Shown here in pieces: positions 1-9,171 of a stretch of DNA of 64,000 nt (position 1 is the stretch's first letter; each line of letters opens with the position of its first letter). The stretch is from Neisseria bacilliformis (GTDB lineage: Bacteria > Pseudomonadota > Gammaproteobacteria > Burkholderiales > Neisseriaceae). The stretch spans positions 620,001 through 684,000 of the forward strand of contig NZ_CP059571.1 in the NCBI RefSeq assembly GCF_014055025.1, read 5' to 3'. The position numbers and the translations under genes are program-made. The notes beneath the pieces were generated by a model that did no database searches, had not been told where the DNA came from, and saw only the letters and a program-made list of their open reading frames with translations.

Positions 1-2
1 CG

Positions 3-1013
3 CGCCTTTCGGTGGAACGCCGCGCGGGCGACAGCGGCATCCCGACCATCAAACTTTATCCGCGCGTGCGCGAAGTCAGCTCCGGCTACGGCATCCAGGC
101 GGTCAACGTCGATTTCTACCGCATGTTCATGCAGCATCCGCAAATCATCGACCAAAAGCAGACGCAGCACGCGCCCAAGCTGGTGGCCGGCCCGGACGAC
201 CGCATGATGTATTCCAAAGGCGACCGCGTGTACGCCTATGAAATCACCGAACCCGGCCGCTATCTGGTTTACCGCGCCCGCAAAGACATCATCGACCCGC
301 AAACCAAGAAATACCTCGGTCAGGAAGTGGTGTTCAGCGGCGTAGTGGCCACGCTTCCGGCAACCAACAGCGCGCTGGACGGACGCAGCAGCAGCGACGC
401 GGAATCGCTGCCTGCCGACGAGTACTACACCCGCCTGCACCCTCTGCTGAAAGTGCCCACCGAAACCGCGCAGCCGATGGTGGTGGAAGAGGCCGTATCC
501 GAAATCCGCAAAGGCGATTTCCTGCTGAAAATGGACGAGAGCGGCGACAGCTTCAACATGATGCCCCATGCGCCCAGCCAGCATATCGATGCCCGCGTGG
601 TTTCGATTTTCGACGGCATCAGCGAAGCCGGCCAGTTCCAAACCATCACGCTGAACAAAGGCGAGGCCGACGGCTTGGACAAAGGCACGGTGCTAAGCCT
701 GTACAAACGCAGCCGCCAGATCAAAACCGATCTGCAAAAAGGCAAAGACGGCAGCCGCAGCGTGGTGAAATACCTGTCGATTCCGGCCGAAGAAGTCGGT
801 TTGGCAATGGTTTACCGCACCAGTCAAAACCTGTCGTCCGCCATCATTTTGGAAAGTACTACCAGCATCAGCGTGGGCGACACCGCGTCCGAGCCGGGAC
901 ACGATTTGGACAATATGTCCGACGATATGCCGCATGTAACCAATGTGCCGCAAGACCCGCACGACGACGAAAACAACACCACCAATATCAAGAGCAACAT
1001 CCGCGCATACTAA
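3..1013 (+). CDS. LysM-family protein, C-terminal part (5' end outside window)
   Basis: The reading frame is open from the left edge, so this is the 3' part of a longer gene. An internal GTG at 12 could be mistaken for a start, but the frame continues upstream. The visible 336 residues carry no LysM repeat. They resemble the C-terminal region of neisserial proteins that begin with a signal peptide and a LysM peptidoglycan-binding domain. The tail is acidic and low in complexity (residues DDENNTTNIKSN near the end). The likely role is cell-envelope or peptidoglycan association, inferred from family resemblance only. The gene is followed by a DUS-pair terminator. Confidence 0.6.
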   Translation, partial: RLSVERRAGDSGIPTIKLYPRVREVSSGYGIQAVNVDFYRMFMQHPQIIDQKQTQHAPKLVAGPDDRMMYSKGDRVYAYEITEPGRYLVYRARKDIIDPQTKKYLGQEVVFSGVVATLPATNSALDGRSSSDAESLPADEYYTRLHPLLKVPTETAQPMVVEEAVSEIRKGDFLLKMDESGDSFNMMPHAPSQHIDARVVSIFDGISEAGQFQTITLNKGEADGLDKGTVLSLYKRSRQIKTDLQKGKDGSRSVVKYLSIPAEEVGLAMVYRTSQNLSSAIILESTTSISVGDTASEPGHDLDNMSDDMPHVTNVPQDPHDDENNTTNIKSNIRAY

Positions 1014-1037
1014 ACACATGCCCGGCTGCTGCTGACA

Positions 1038-1069
1038 AAGGCCGTCTGAAAAGTTTTCAGACGGCCTTT
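1038..1069 (+). terminator. DUS-pair terminator after LysM-family gene
   Basis: AAGGCCGTCTGAAAA and its inverted copy TTTTCAGACGGCCTT form a near-perfect hairpin followed by TTTC. Inverted DUS pairs are the usual Neisseria form of Rho-independent terminator. Confidence 0.75.
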
Positions 1070-1375
1070 CTTTATTTTTCAGGCGGCCTGTACGGCAGCG
1101 TCGGACGCAGAGGAAATCGGGCGTTTCAAGATGCCGTGCCGACTTGTGTTTTCCGGTACAAAAACCGGCTTTCCTGTGTCTTTTGAAGGCGGCGGGGAAT
1201 GGTTCGGAAATATAAGCAAATCGTAAACCAGTAATAACAATTATCATTTAGTTGTTGAAATTATTGAACTTTTTTTCGGAATTTTGATTTTGCCATCTTT
1301 AAAACACGCCCTGATTTGGCTAAAATGGCGGCCTGTTTGATTTGGTTGTACACCACCGGTTCGGGTACGAATATC
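1070..1375. other. Gene-free leader region of the nuo operon
   Basis: No convincing ORF is seen. The left half is ordinary GC-rich sequence without a recognisable repeat. From about 1205 it turns AT-rich and holds a Fur-box-like palindrome at 1232-1246. Possible -35 elements lie at 1255-1260 (TTGAAA) and 1264-1269 (TTGAAC), but no good -10 hexamer could be placed. Confidence 0.5.
1232..1246. promoter_or_regulatory. Fur-box-like 7-1-7 palindrome upstream of nuoA
   Basis: TAATAACAATTATCA is the reverse complement of TGATAATTGTTATTA. It matches the 7-1-7 Fur consensus TGATAATnATTATCA at 12 of 14 fixed positions. It lies about 130 bp before the nuoA start in the AT-rich leader. As I recall, nuoABCDE of N. 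meningitidis has been reported as Fur-activated, which agrees with a site here. Binding itself is inferred. Confidence 0.5.
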
Positions 1376-1732
1376 ATGCTCTCCAATTACTTCCCCGTAT
1401 TCATCTTTATGCTCGTCGGCCTCGCAGCCGGCGTGCTGTTTATCGCGCTCGGGCTGCTGCTCGGGCCGAACCGCCACTATGCTGAAAAAGACACGCCTTT
1501 CGAGTGCGGCTTCGAGGCGTTTGAAAACGCGCGCATGAAATTCGACGTGCGCTACTATCTGGTGGCGATACTGTTTATCCTGTTCGACTTGGAAATCGCC
1601 TTCGTCATCCCGTGGGCGGTGGTGTTCAAAGAGCTGGGCGCGCCCGCGCTGTGGCCGATGCTGGTGTTTATCGTTGTTTTAGGCATCGGTTTTGTTTACG
1701 AATGGAAAAAAGGAGCGCTGGAATGGGAATAG
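1376..1732 (+). CDS. nuoA: NADH-quinone oxidoreductase subunit A
   Basis: Small membrane subunit of proton-pumping complex I (NDH-1). The 118 residues hold three transmembrane segments: one near the N-terminus ([18 protein letters not shown]) and two in the C-terminal half. The conserved loop [20 protein letters not shown], typical of NuoA/ND3, lies between the first and second. The ATG at 1376 is chosen over TTG/ATG codons 50-60 bp upstream because it gives the normal family length and N-terminus. It is the first gene of the nuo operon and its end overlaps the nuoB start by 10 bp, implying translational coupling. Confidence 0.95.
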   Translation: MLSNYFPVFIFMLVGLAAGVLFIALGLLLGPNRHYAEKDTPFECGFEAFENARMKFDVRYYLVAILFILFDLEIAFVIPWAVVFKELGAPALWPMLVFIVVLGIGFVYEWKKGALEWE

Positions 1733-2202
1733 AAGGCGTATTGAACAAAGGGTTCATCACCACCAGCGCGGACACCGTGCTCAACTATATGCGTACCGGC
1801 TCGCTGTGGCCGGTAACGTTCGGTTTGGCCTGCTGCGCCGTGGAAATGATGCACGCCGGCATGGCGCGTTACGACCTCGACCGCTTCGGCATCATCTTCC
1901 GCCCCTCGCCGCGCCAGTCCGACCTGATGATTGTGGCCGGCACGCTCACCAATAAAATGGCGCCCGCCCTGCGCCGCGTGTACGACCAGATGGCCGAACC
2001 GCGCTGGGTGCTGTCGATGGGTTCCTGCGCCAACGGTGGTGGCTACTACCACTACTCCTACTCCGTCGTGCGCGGCTGCGACCGCGTCGTGCCGGTGGAT
2101 GTGTACGTCCCCGGCTGCCCGCCCACCGCCGAAGCCCTGCTGTACGGCCTGATCCAGTTGCAGGGCAAAATCAAACGCACCTACACCATCGCCCGCAACT
2201 AG
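1723..2202 (+). CDS. nuoB: NADH-quinone oxidoreductase subunit B
   Basis: Peripheral-arm subunit of complex I that carries the terminal [4Fe-4S] cluster N2, which passes electrons to quinone. The 159-residue product has the tandem Cys37-Cys38 in [10 protein letters not shown], Cys102 in [11 protein letters not shown] and Cys132 in [13 protein letters not shown], the expected N2 ligands. Length and order are normal for the family. The ATG overlaps the nuoA stop region and carries the preceding GGAG-like site inside nuoA. Earlier in-frame GTG codons would add an unrelated extension, so they are rejected. Confidence 0.96.
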   Translation: MGIEGVLNKGFITTSADTVLNYMRTGSLWPVTFGLACCAVEMMHAGMARYDLDRFGIIFRPSPRQSDLMIVAGTLTNKMAPALRRVYDQMAEPRWVLSMGSCANGGGYYHYSYSVVRGCDRVVPVDVYVPGCPPTAEALLYGLIQLQGKIKRTYTIARN

Positions 2203-2210
2203 GAGCCGCC

Positions 2211-2801
2211 ATGCACGCCAATGACTTACACGCCGCCGCATCGCGCATCTTGGGCGACAAAGCGAGCAATATCATCCTGGCCTTCGGCGAAGTAACCGTC
2301 GAATGCCGCGCTGAGCACTATCTGGACGTAATGACCACCCTGCGCGACCACGAAGAGCTGCACTTCGAGCTTCTGGTGGACTTGTGCGGCGTCGATTACA
2401 GTACCTACAAAAACCAAGCATGGCAGGGCAAACGCTTTGCCGCCGTCAGCCAGCTCCTGTCCGTTAAAAACAACCAGCGCATCCGCGTGCGCGTGTGGGC
2501 GGACGACGACGGCTTCCCCGTGGTCGAATCCGTCGTGCCTGTTTACAACAGCGCCGACTGGTACGAGCGCGAAGCCTTCGACATGTACGGCATCATCTTC
2601 AACAACCATCCCGACCTGCGCCGCATCCTCACCGACTACGGCTTTGTCGGCCACCCCTTCCGCAAAGACTTCCCCGTTTCCGGCTACGTAGAAATGCGCT
2701 ACGACGAAGCCGAGAAGCGCGTCATCTACCAGCCCGTAACCATCGAACCGCGCGAAATCACTCCGCGCGTCGTCCGCGAGGAGAACTACGGTGGCCACTA
2801 A
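2211..2801 (+). CDS. nuoC: NADH-quinone oxidoreductase subunit C
   Basis: The 30-kDa hydrophilic subunit of complex I, which packs against NuoD in the quinone module and binds no cofactor. Of the 196 residues, the central segment [20 protein letters not shown] followed by GHPFRKDFP is the conserved complex I 30-kDa signature. It starts 8 bp after nuoB, and its end overlaps the start of nuoD by 11 bp. NuoC and NuoD are separate genes here, unlike the NuoCD fusion of enterobacteria. Confidence 0.95.
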   Translation: MHANDLHAAASRILGDKASNIILAFGEVTVECRAEHYLDVMTTLRDHEELHFELLVDLCGVDYSTYKNQAWQGKRFAAVSQLLSVKNNQRIRVRVWADDDGFPVVESVVPVYNSADWYEREAFDMYGIIFNNHPDLRRILTDYGFVGHPFRKDFPVSGYVEMRYDEAEKRVIYQPVTIEPREITPRVVREENYGGH

Positions 2802-4047
2802 ACTTAGAAACTACACAATCAACTTCGGCCCCCAGCACCCCGCCGCCCACGGCGTGCTGCGCATGATTTTGGAACTCGAAGGCGAAACCATCGTCCGCGC
2901 CGACCCCCATATCGGCCTCTTGCACCGAGGCACCGAAAAACTCGCCGAAACCCGCACCTACCTGCAAAACCTGCCCTATATGGACAGGCTCGACTACGTA
3001 TCCATGATGGTCAACGAGCAGGCGTATTGTCTCGCCGTAGAAAAACTGCTCGGCATCGACATCCCCATCCGCGCCAAATACATCCGCACCATGTTTGCCG
3101 AAGTAACGCGCATCCTCAATCATTTGATGGGCATCGGCTCGCACGCCCTCGACATCGGCGCCATGACCGCCATCCTCTATGCCTTCCGCGATCGCGAAGA
3201 ACTGATGGATCTCTACGAAGCCGTCTCCGGCGCGCGCATGCACGCCGCCTACTTCCGCCCCGGCGGCGTCTACCGCGACCTGCCCGACTTCATGCCCAAA
3301 TACGAAGCCAGCAAATTCCGCAACGCCAAGGTATTGAAAGAACTCAACGAAGCCCGCGAAGGCACCATGCTTGACTTTATCGACGCCTTCTGCCAACGCT
3401 TCCCCAGCCGCATCGACACCCTCGAAACCCTGCTCACCGACAACCGCATCTGGAAACAGCGCACCGTCGGCATCGGCGTCGTCTCCCCCGAGCGCGCCAT
3501 GCAGAAAGGCTTCACCGGCGTCATGCTGCGCGGCTCTGGCATCGAATGGGACGTACGCAAAACCCAGCCCTACGAAGTCTACGACCAAATGGACTTCGAC
3601 ATCCCCGTCGGCCTCAACGGCGACTGCTACGACCGCTACCTCTGCCGCATCAACGAAATGCGCCAGTCCGTCCGCATCATCCAGCAGTGCTCCGACTGGC
3701 TCAAACACAACCCCGGCCCCGTCATCACCGGCGACCACAAAGTCGCCCCGCCCAAGCGCACCGAAATGAAAATGGGCATGGAAGATTTGATCCACCACTT
3801 CAAACTCTTCACCGAAGGCATGCACGTCCCCGAAGGCGAAACCTACACCGCCGTCGAACACCCCAAAGGCGAATTCGGCGTGTACATCATCTCCGACGGC
3901 GCCAACAAACCCTACCGCCTGAAAATCCGCGCCCCCGGCTTCGCCCACCTGCAAGGCATGGACGAAATGGCCAAAGGCCACATGCTTGCCGACGTCGTCG
4001 CCATCATCGGCACCCAAGACATCGTATTCGGAGAGGTAGACAGATAA
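2791..4047 (+). CDS. nuoD: NADH-quinone oxidoreductase subunit D
   Basis: The 49-kDa subunit of complex I, which forms the quinone-binding pocket with NuoB. The 418-residue product begins at GTG 2791, inside the end of nuoC, and reads from the start like the family ([18 protein letters not shown]). It keeps the quinone-site HPAAHG motif, the [11 protein letters not shown] segment and the C-terminal [19 protein letters not shown] end. The GTG start and 11-bp overlap suggest expression by coupling to nuoC. Its stop overlaps the nuoE ATG by one base. Confidence 0.96.
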   Translation: MATKLRNYTINFGPQHPAAHGVLRMILELEGETIVRADPHIGLLHRGTEKLAETRTYLQNLPYMDRLDYVSMMVNEQAYCLAVEKLLGIDIPIRAKYIRTMFAEVTRILNHLMGIGSHALDIGAMTAILYAFRDREELMDLYEAVSGARMHAAYFRPGGVYRDLPDFMPKYEASKFRNAKVLKELNEAREGTMLDFIDAFCQRFPSRIDTLETLLTDNRIWKQRTVGIGVVSPERAMQKGFTGVMLRGSGIEWDVRKTQPYEVYDQMDFDIPVGLNGDCYDRYLCRINEMRQSVRIIQQCSDWLKHNPGPVITGDHKVAPPKRTEMKMGMEDLIHHFKLFTEGMHVPEGETYTAVEHPKGEFGVYIISDGANKPYRLKIRAPGFAHLQGMDEMAKGHMLADVVAIIGTQDIVFGEVDR

Positions 4048-4520
4048 TGCTAACCCCAGAATCCCTCAAACAAATCGACATCGAACTGGCCAAATACCCC
4101 GCCGACCGCCGCCGATCCGCCGTGATGGCCGCCCTGCGCATCGCCCAAACAGAAAAAGGCTGGCTCGCCCCCGAAACCATCGAATTTGTCGCCGACTACA
4201 TCGGCATCGCTCCCGTTGCCGCCTACGAAGTCGCTACGTTTTACAACATGTACAACCTGCAACCCGTCGGCAAATACAAACTCACCGTCTGCACCAACCT
4301 CCCCTGCGCCCTGCGCGGCGGCGTCGATGCCGGCGAGTATTTGAAGAAAAAACTCGGCATCGGCTACGGCGAAACCACCCCCGACGGCAAATTCACCCTT
4401 ATCGAAGGCGAATGCATGGGCGCCTGCGGCGACGCCCCCGTCATGCTGCTCAACAACCACAAAATGTGCAGCTTTATGACCGAAGAAGCCATCGAACAGA
4501 AACTCGCCGAACTGCAATAG
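4047..4520 (+). CDS. nuoE: NADH-quinone oxidoreductase subunit E
   Basis: The 24-kDa thioredoxin-fold subunit of the NADH-dehydrogenase module of complex I, carrying [2Fe-2S] cluster N1a. The 157-residue protein has the ligand set Cys82-x4-Cys87 (VCTNLPCALRG) and Cys123-x3-Cys127 (ECMGACGDAP). The start is the ATG in the overlapping TAATG with nuoD, which removes a long spurious upstream extension of the frame. It is followed by 627 bp of repeats rather than directly by nuoF. Confidence 0.95.
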   Translation: MLTPESLKQIDIELAKYPADRRRSAVMAALRIAQTEKGWLAPETIEFVADYIGIAPVAAYEVATFYNMYNLQPVGKYKLTVCTNLPCALRGGVDAGEYLKKKLGIGYGETTPDGKFTLIEGECMGACGDAPVMLLNNHKMCSFMTEEAIEQKLAELQ

Positions 4521-4609
4521 GCAGTCTGAAACCCGCCGTAGGGTGTGAGGTGCAAGCCACGCACGCGGGCAAACCCAAAGCAGCCTGAAAAGCCAAACCA
4601 CCCCACGGA

Positions 4610-4716
4610 CGTCATTCCCGCTCAGGCGTGAATCTGGGTGAAACGATAACAACAGCAACCAAACCCGCCCGCCGCCGCCCCCCCAAACAAGATTCCCGCC
4701 TGTGCGGGAATCACGG
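4610..4716. repeat. dRS3-like inverted pair
   Basis: GTCATTCCCGC...GTGAATC at 4611-4632 faces GATTCCCGCCTGTGCGGGAATC at 4691-4712. It has the same two-ended layout as the other dRS3-like pairs in this window, though both ends are slightly mutated. Confidence 0.65.
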
Positions 4717-4859
4717 CGGCGGGACAGCAAACGTAGGGTGTGTGGCTCCGCCACGCACGCGGAAAAACAATGTAGGTTGGGTCTAGACCCAACAAAAACG
4801 CAAGGTAGCCTGAAACGTCAAAAGGCTACCTGAAAATATAAAACCCACAGCCACAGCGT

Positions 4860-5001
4860 CCCCTCTCCCACTTGCGGGGGAGGGCTAGGGTGGGGCGGCG
4901 GAGTTTGAGAAACGCCCGCCACACCCGCCGCCGCAAAAAGCGTTTCCGCAGAAACGCCCACCCCCACCCCGACCCTCCCCCGCAGGGCAGGGGAGGGAGA
5001 A
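4860..5001. repeat. Long GC-rich inverted element, copy 1
   Basis: Left end CCCTCTCCCACTTGCGGGGG and right end CCCCCGCAGGGCAGGGGAGG are imperfect inverted copies around a centre holding the palindrome GCGTTTCCGCAGAAACGC. The same design recurs at 6559-6700 and 11332-11473, and as a single end at 31085-31123. Confidence 0.65.
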
Positions 5002-5147
5002 CGAAAAACACCTTTTCAGACGGCCTCAAAGCAGCCTGAAACCCCAAAGGCCGTCTGAATACACAAACCAAGCAGCCCCAAAAGCTACCTGCGTAGCGTA
5101 GCAGAGCTGCCAAGCCGAAACCAAACAACCCAACCCGAGCAAGCACC

Positions 5148-6443
5148 ATGGCCATTTACCAAAACGGCGTCATCTTTGAAAACGTCGACACCACCGCCCC
5201 CGACTGCTGGACACTCGATGCCTACCTCCAACGCGGCGGCTACCAAGCCCTGCGCAAAATCCTGTCCGAAAACACCAGCCAAGACGACGTCATCGCCGAA
5301 GTCAAAACCTCCGGCCTGCGCGGGCGCGGCGGCGCGGGCTTCCCTTCCGGCCTCAAATGGAGCTTTATGCCCCGCTCCTTCCCCGGCGAGAAATACGTTG
5401 TCTGCAACACCGACGAAGGCGAACCCGGCACCTTCAAAGACCGCGACATCATCCTGTACAACCCCCATGCCCTCATCGAAGGCATGATTATCGGCGGCTA
5501 CGCCATGGGCGCGGCCGCAGGCTACAACTACATCCACGGCGAAATTTTTGAGGGCTACCAACGCTTTGAACAAGCCCTCGCCCAAGCCCGCGCCGCCGGC
5601 TATCTCGGCCAAAACATCCTCGGCAGCGGCTTCAACTTCGAGCTCTACGCCCACCACGGCTACGGCGCATACATCTGCGGCGAAGAAACCGCCCTGCTCG
5701 AAAGCCTCGAAGGCAAAAAAGGCCAGCCCCGCTTCAAGCCCCCCTTCCCCGCCTCCTTCGGCCTGTTCGGCAAGCCCACCACCATCAACAATACCGAAAC
5801 TTTCTCCTCCGTCCCCTTCATCATCCGCGACGGCGGAAAAACCTTTGCTGACAAAGGAATAGAAAACGCAGGCGGCACCAAACTGTTTTCCATCTCCGGC
5901 CACGTCGAACGCCCCGGCAACTACGAAGTCCCCCTCGGCACCCCCTTTGCCGAGCTGCTCGAAATGGCCGGCGGCATGAAAAACGGCAAAAAACTCAAAG
6001 CCGTCATCCCCGGCGGCTCCTCCTCGCCCGTCATCCCCGGCGACGTCATGATGACGCTGAACATGGACTACGACTCCATCGCCAAAGCCGGCTCCATGCT
6101 CGGCTCCGGCGCAGTCATCGTCATGGACGAAGACGTCTGCATGGTCAAAGCCCTCGAACGCCTCAGCTACTTCTACTTTGAAGAATCCTGCGGCCAATGC
6201 ACCCCCTGCCGCGAAGGCACCGGCTGGCTCTACCGTATCGTCCACCGCATCGTCAACGGCCAGGGAAAAATGGAAGACCTCGACCTGCTCGAATCCGTCG
6301 GCAACAACATGGCCGGTCGCACCATCTGCGCCCTAGCCGACGCCGCCGTCTTCCCCGTGCGCGGCTTTATGAAACACTACCGCGACGAGTTCATCCACTA
6401 CATCGAACACGGCAAACCGATGAAAGCGCACAAATGGTGTTAA
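5148..6443 (+). CDS. nuoF: NADH-quinone oxidoreductase subunit F
   Basis: The 51-kDa subunit of complex I, the entry point for NADH electrons. It binds NADH, FMN and the [4Fe-4S] cluster N3. The 431-residue product shows the glycine-rich nucleotide site [13 protein letters not shown] (around residue 60), the FMN-site segment [15 protein letters not shown], and near residues 347-355 the cluster motif [11 protein letters not shown] with the fourth cysteine in GRTICALAD. The ATG at 5148 gives the standard N-terminus. It is isolated from nuoE and nuoG by repeat blocks but is clearly part of the same transcription direction and complex. Confidence 0.96.
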   Translation: MAIYQNGVIFENVDTTAPDCWTLDAYLQRGGYQALRKILSENTSQDDVIAEVKTSGLRGRGGAGFPSGLKWSFMPRSFPGEKYVVCNTDEGEPGTFKDRDIILYNPHALIEGMIIGGYAMGAAAGYNYIHGEIFEGYQRFEQALAQARAAGYLGQNILGSGFNFELYAHHGYGAYICGEETALLESLEGKKGQPRFKPPFPASFGLFGKPTTINNTETFSSVPFIIRDGGKTFADKGIENAGGTKLFSISGHVERPGNYEVPLGTPFAELLEMAGGMKNGKKLKAVIPGGSSSPVIPGDVMMTLNMDYDSIAKAGSMLGSGAVIVMDEDVCMVKALERLSYFYFEESCGQCTPCREGTGWLYRIVHRIVNGQGKMEDLDLLESVGNNMAGRTICALADAAVFPVRGFMKHYRDEFIHYIEHGKPMKAHKWC

Positions 6444-6460
6444 AGGCAGCCTGAAAACCC

Positions 6461-6531
6461 GTAGGTCGGGCATTCATGCCCGACACCCGCCGGAAAAATT
6501 GAAAAATGTCGGGCATAAATGCTCGACCTAC
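6461..6531. repeat. REPIN-like pair, TCGGGCAT family
   Basis: GTAGGTCGGGCATTCATGCCCGAC at the left and an inverted hairpin ending GCTCGACCTAC at the right, about 71 bp overall. It is a GTAG foot plus hairpin with an inverted partner, the form of a REPIN. One stem base of the right copy is mutated. Confidence 0.75.
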
Positions 6532-6558
6532 AAACGCCCAAACTGCAGCAACGGCGTT

Positions 6559-6700
6559 CCCTCTCCCGCTCGCGGGGAGGGCTAGGGTGGGGGTGGTGGC
6601 GCAACAGAAACCCCCACCACCCCCGCCAACAAAAAAAGCGTTTCCGCAGAAACGCACACCCCCACCCCGCCCCCCCCCCCCCGCAGGGCAGGGGAGGGAG
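6559..6700. repeat. Long GC-rich inverted element, copy 2, with C13 tract
   Basis: Same ends and central GCGTTTCCGCAGAAACGC palindrome as at 4860-5001. The right end has mutated so that 13 consecutive C residues run from 6670 to 6682, where other copies read CCGACCCTCCCCCGC. Confidence 0.65.
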
Positions 6701-6912
6701 GCGGAAGAAACAACCGCCGCCCGAACCCCAACCAGATTCCCGCCTGCGCGGGAATGACGGCAGTAGTAGAAACCTTGTTTTCAGACGGCCTCAAAAGCAG
6801 CCTGAAACCCCAAAAAACACCCCCTTCAGGCCGTCTGAAAAACGCATAGCCGCAAGGCAGCCTGAAAGCCAAACCATTACCCAATTAAAAAACCCGTAAC
6901 TAGGAAACCACC

Positions 6913-9168
6913 ATGTTACAAATCCAGATCGACGGTAAAGAAGTCTCGGTAGAGCAGGGCGCGACAGTGATCGAAGCCGCGCAGAAGCTCGGCACCTACA
7001 TCCCCCACTTCTGCTACCACAAGAAACTCTCCATTGCCGCCAACTGCCGCATGTGCCTGGTGGAAGTGGAAAAAGCGCCCAAGCCGCTGCCGGCCTGCGC
7101 CACGCCGGTAACCGACGGCATGGTGGTGCGCACCCATTCCGAAAAAGCGCGTCAGGCGCAGGAAGGGGTGATGGAGTTCCTGCTGATCAACCACCCGCTC
7201 GATTGTCCGGTGTGCGACAAGGGCGGCGAGTGCCAGCTGCAAGACTTGGCAATGGGCTACGGCAAAACCACCAGCCGCTACACCGAAGCCAAGCGCGCCG
7301 TCGTCGGCAAAGACATGGGACCCTTGATTTCCGCCGCCGAAATGAGCCGCTGCATCCACTGCTCGCGCTGCGTGCGCTTCACCGAAGAAATCGCCGGTAT
7401 GCAGGAAATCGGCATTGCCAACCGTGGCGAGCATTCCGAAATCATGCCCTTTATCGGCAAAGCGGTGGAAACCGAGCTTTCCGGCAATGTGATCGATTTG
7501 TGCCCCGTCGGCGCACTCACCAGCAAACCCTTCCGCTTCAACGCCCGCTCCTGGGAATTGAACCGCCGCAAATCCGTTTCCGCCCACGATTCCTTGGGCA
7601 GCAACCTGATTGTGCAAACCAAAGAGCACACCGTGCGCCGCGTGCTGCCGCTGGACAACGAAGACATCAACGAATGCTGGCTGTCCGACCGCGACCGTTT
7701 CGCCTACGAAGGCCTGTACCACGAAAGCCGTCTGAAAAACCCGAAAATCAAGCAGGGCGGCGAATGGATCGATGTCGATTGGAAAACCGCGCTCGAATAC
7801 GTGCGCAACGGCATCGAGTGCATCGCCAAAGACGGCAACCAAGAACAAATCGGCATTTGGGCGAACCCGATGAACACCGTCGAAGAGCTGTTCCTTGCCA
7901 AAAAACTGGCAAACGGCCTGGGCATCACCCACACCGCCAGCCGCCTGCGCGAGCAGGACGGACGCCTCAAAGGCAGCCTGAAAGGCGCGCAGTGGCTCGG
8001 CGGCGCGATTGCTGACTTAAACGACGCGGGCGCGGTGCTGGTTATCGGCGCGAACCTGCGCAAAGAACAGCCGCTCTTAACTGCCCGCCTGCGCCGCGCG
8101 GCAGGCAACGGCTCGCAGGTGAGCATTGTCGCCGCCAATAAAGAACAGCTGTTTATACCGCTGCTGGCACAAGAAACCGTACACCCCGCGCAGTGGGCAG
8201 ACTGCCTGAAAAACCTCGCCGCCGATTTGGAAAACGGCATCGCAGGCAGCCTGAAAAATGCCGAAAAAGCCTTTGTGCTGCTCGGCGCGGACGCGCAGAA
8301 CCACCCCGACTATGCCGCCGTGTATGCCGCCGCGCAGGAATTGGCGGACGCCACCGGCGCAAGCCTCGGCATCCTGCCGCAGGCGGCCAACAGCGTCGGC
8401 GCCGACGTGTTGGGCTTTGACGGCGGCAGCATCACCGAGATGCTCGCCCAGCCCAAACAGGGCGTGCTGCTGTTGAACGTCGAACCCGAAATCGACGTGG
8501 CAGGCGGCGCGGCGGCCGTGGCCGCGCTCAAACAGGCCAAAAGCGTGATGGCGTTTACCCCGTATGAGAGCGACACCCTGCTCGATGTGTGCGACATCCT
8601 GCTGCCCATCGCCCCGTTTACCGAAACTTCCGGCAGCCTCATCAATATGGAAGGCCGTCTGCAATCCTTCTACGGTGTCGTTCAGGGCTACGGCGAAAGC
8701 CGCCCGCTGTGGAAAATCCTGCGCGTGCTGGGCAACCTGCTCAATATCGACGGCTTCGACTACGACAGCACCGAAGAGATTTTGAAAGACGCGCTGGATG
8801 CCGAAAGGCTGCCTGAAAAACTGAATAACCGCGCGAACGGCAGCTTCGACACTATTCAGACGGCCTCAAAACTCACCCGCATCGGCGGCGTGGGCGTGTA
8901 CCACACCGACGCCATCGTGCGCCGCTCCGCCCCCTTACAGGAAACTTCGCACGCGCAGATTCCCGCTGCCCGCGTCCACCCGCAGACGCTGGCCGATCTG
9001 GGGCTGGCAGGCGCATCCGAAGCCGTCGCCAAACAAAACGGCGCGGCCGTGCGCGTGCCGCTGGAAGCGGACGGCACGCTGCCGCAAAACGTGGTGCACC
9101 TGCCGCTGCACCCGGCCAACGCCGCGCTCGGCGGCCTGATGAACGCCATCGTATTGGAAAGGGCATAA
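6913..9168 (+). CDS. nuoG: NADH-quinone oxidoreductase subunit G
   Basis: The 75-kDa subunit of complex I, holding several iron-sulfur clusters that wire electrons from NuoF to NuoB. Of 751 residues the N-terminal 2Fe-2S ferredoxin domain has Cys34, Cys45, Cys48 and Cys62. Cluster N5 has the His94-x3-Cys98-x2-Cys101-x5-Cys107 pattern, and Cys147, Cys150, Cys153 with Cys197 hold a further 4Fe-4S cluster. A molybdopterin-oxidoreductase-like region follows. Several DUS-dialect words lie in frame (GGCAGCCTGAA near 7973 and 8247; TTCAGACGGCCTC near 8854), encoding SLK or QTAS. It ends 3 bp before nuoH. Confidence 0.96.
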   Translation: MLQIQIDGKEVSVEQGATVIEAAQKLGTYIPHFCYHKKLSIAANCRMCLVEVEKAPKPLPACATPVTDGMVVRTHSEKARQAQEGVMEFLLINHPLDCPVCDKGGECQLQDLAMGYGKTTSRYTEAKRAVVGKDMGPLISAAEMSRCIHCSRCVRFTEEIAGMQEIGIANRGEHSEIMPFIGKAVETELSGNVIDLCPVGALTSKPFRFNARSWELNRRKSVSAHDSLGSNLIVQTKEHTVRRVLPLDNEDINECWLSDRDRFAYEGLYHESRLKNPKIKQGGEWIDVDWKTALEYVRNGIECIAKDGNQEQIGIWANPMNTVEELFLAKKLANGLGITHTASRLREQDGRLKGSLKGAQWLGGAIADLNDAGAVLVIGANLRKEQPLLTARLRRAAGNGSQVSIVAANKEQLFIPLLAQETVHPAQWADCLKNLAADLENGIAGSLKNAEKAFVLLGADAQNHPDYAAVYAAAQELADATGASLGILPQAANSVGADVLGFDGGSITEMLAQPKQGVLLLNVEPEIDVAGGAAAVAALKQAKSVMAFTPYESDTLLDVCDILLPIAPFTETSGSLINMEGRLQSFYGVVQGYGESRPLWKILRVLGNLLNIDGFDYDSTEEILKDALDAERLPEKLNNRANGSFDTIQTASKLTRIGGVGVYHTDAIVRRSAPLQETSHAQIPAARVHPQTLADLGLAGASEAVAKQNGAAVRVPLEADGTLPQNVVHLPLHPANAALGGLMNAIVLERA

Positions 9169-9171
9169 CAA

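Larger units (their letters stand above)
4521..5147. repeat. Repeat-filled nuoE-nuoF spacer (REP-like hairpins, dRS3 pair, GC-rich element, DUS variants)
   Basis: No gene is supported. From left to right it holds a degenerate GTAGGGTGTG hairpin (4538-4569), a dRS3-like pair (4610-4716), a GTAGGGTGTGTGGC/GCCACGCACGCGG hairpin (4733-4762), a GTAGGTTGGGT/ACCCAAC hairpin (4772-4793), and a long GC-rich inverted element (4860-5001). DUS of several dialects are scattered through it, including GGCTACCTGAA near 4824 and GCCGTCTGAA near 5048. No terminator-like DUS pair is present, so read-through into nuoF is plausible. Confidence 0.75.
6444..6912. repeat. Repeat-filled nuoF-nuoG spacer
   Basis: No gene is supported. 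It contains a paired GTAG hairpin element (6461-6531), a GC-rich inverted element (6559-6700) with a C13 run, a single dRS3-like copy (6735-6759), and DUS variants GGCAGCCTGAA near 6445 and 6797, TTCAGACGGCCTC near 6780 and AGGCCGTCTGAA near 6829. An AGGAAACC ribosome-binding site precedes nuoG. Confidence 0.75.

Noticed and set aside
2758-4017. Long open frame on the minus strand opposite nuoD (419 codons)
   Set aside because: It is a shadow of nuoD produced by GC-rich codon usage; the product is a low-complexity Val/Gly/Asp/His-rich sequence without any domain.
6670-6682. Phase-variable coding tract
   Set aside because: The C13 run is not inside or directly before any reading frame, so on/off switching of a protein by slippage is not supported.
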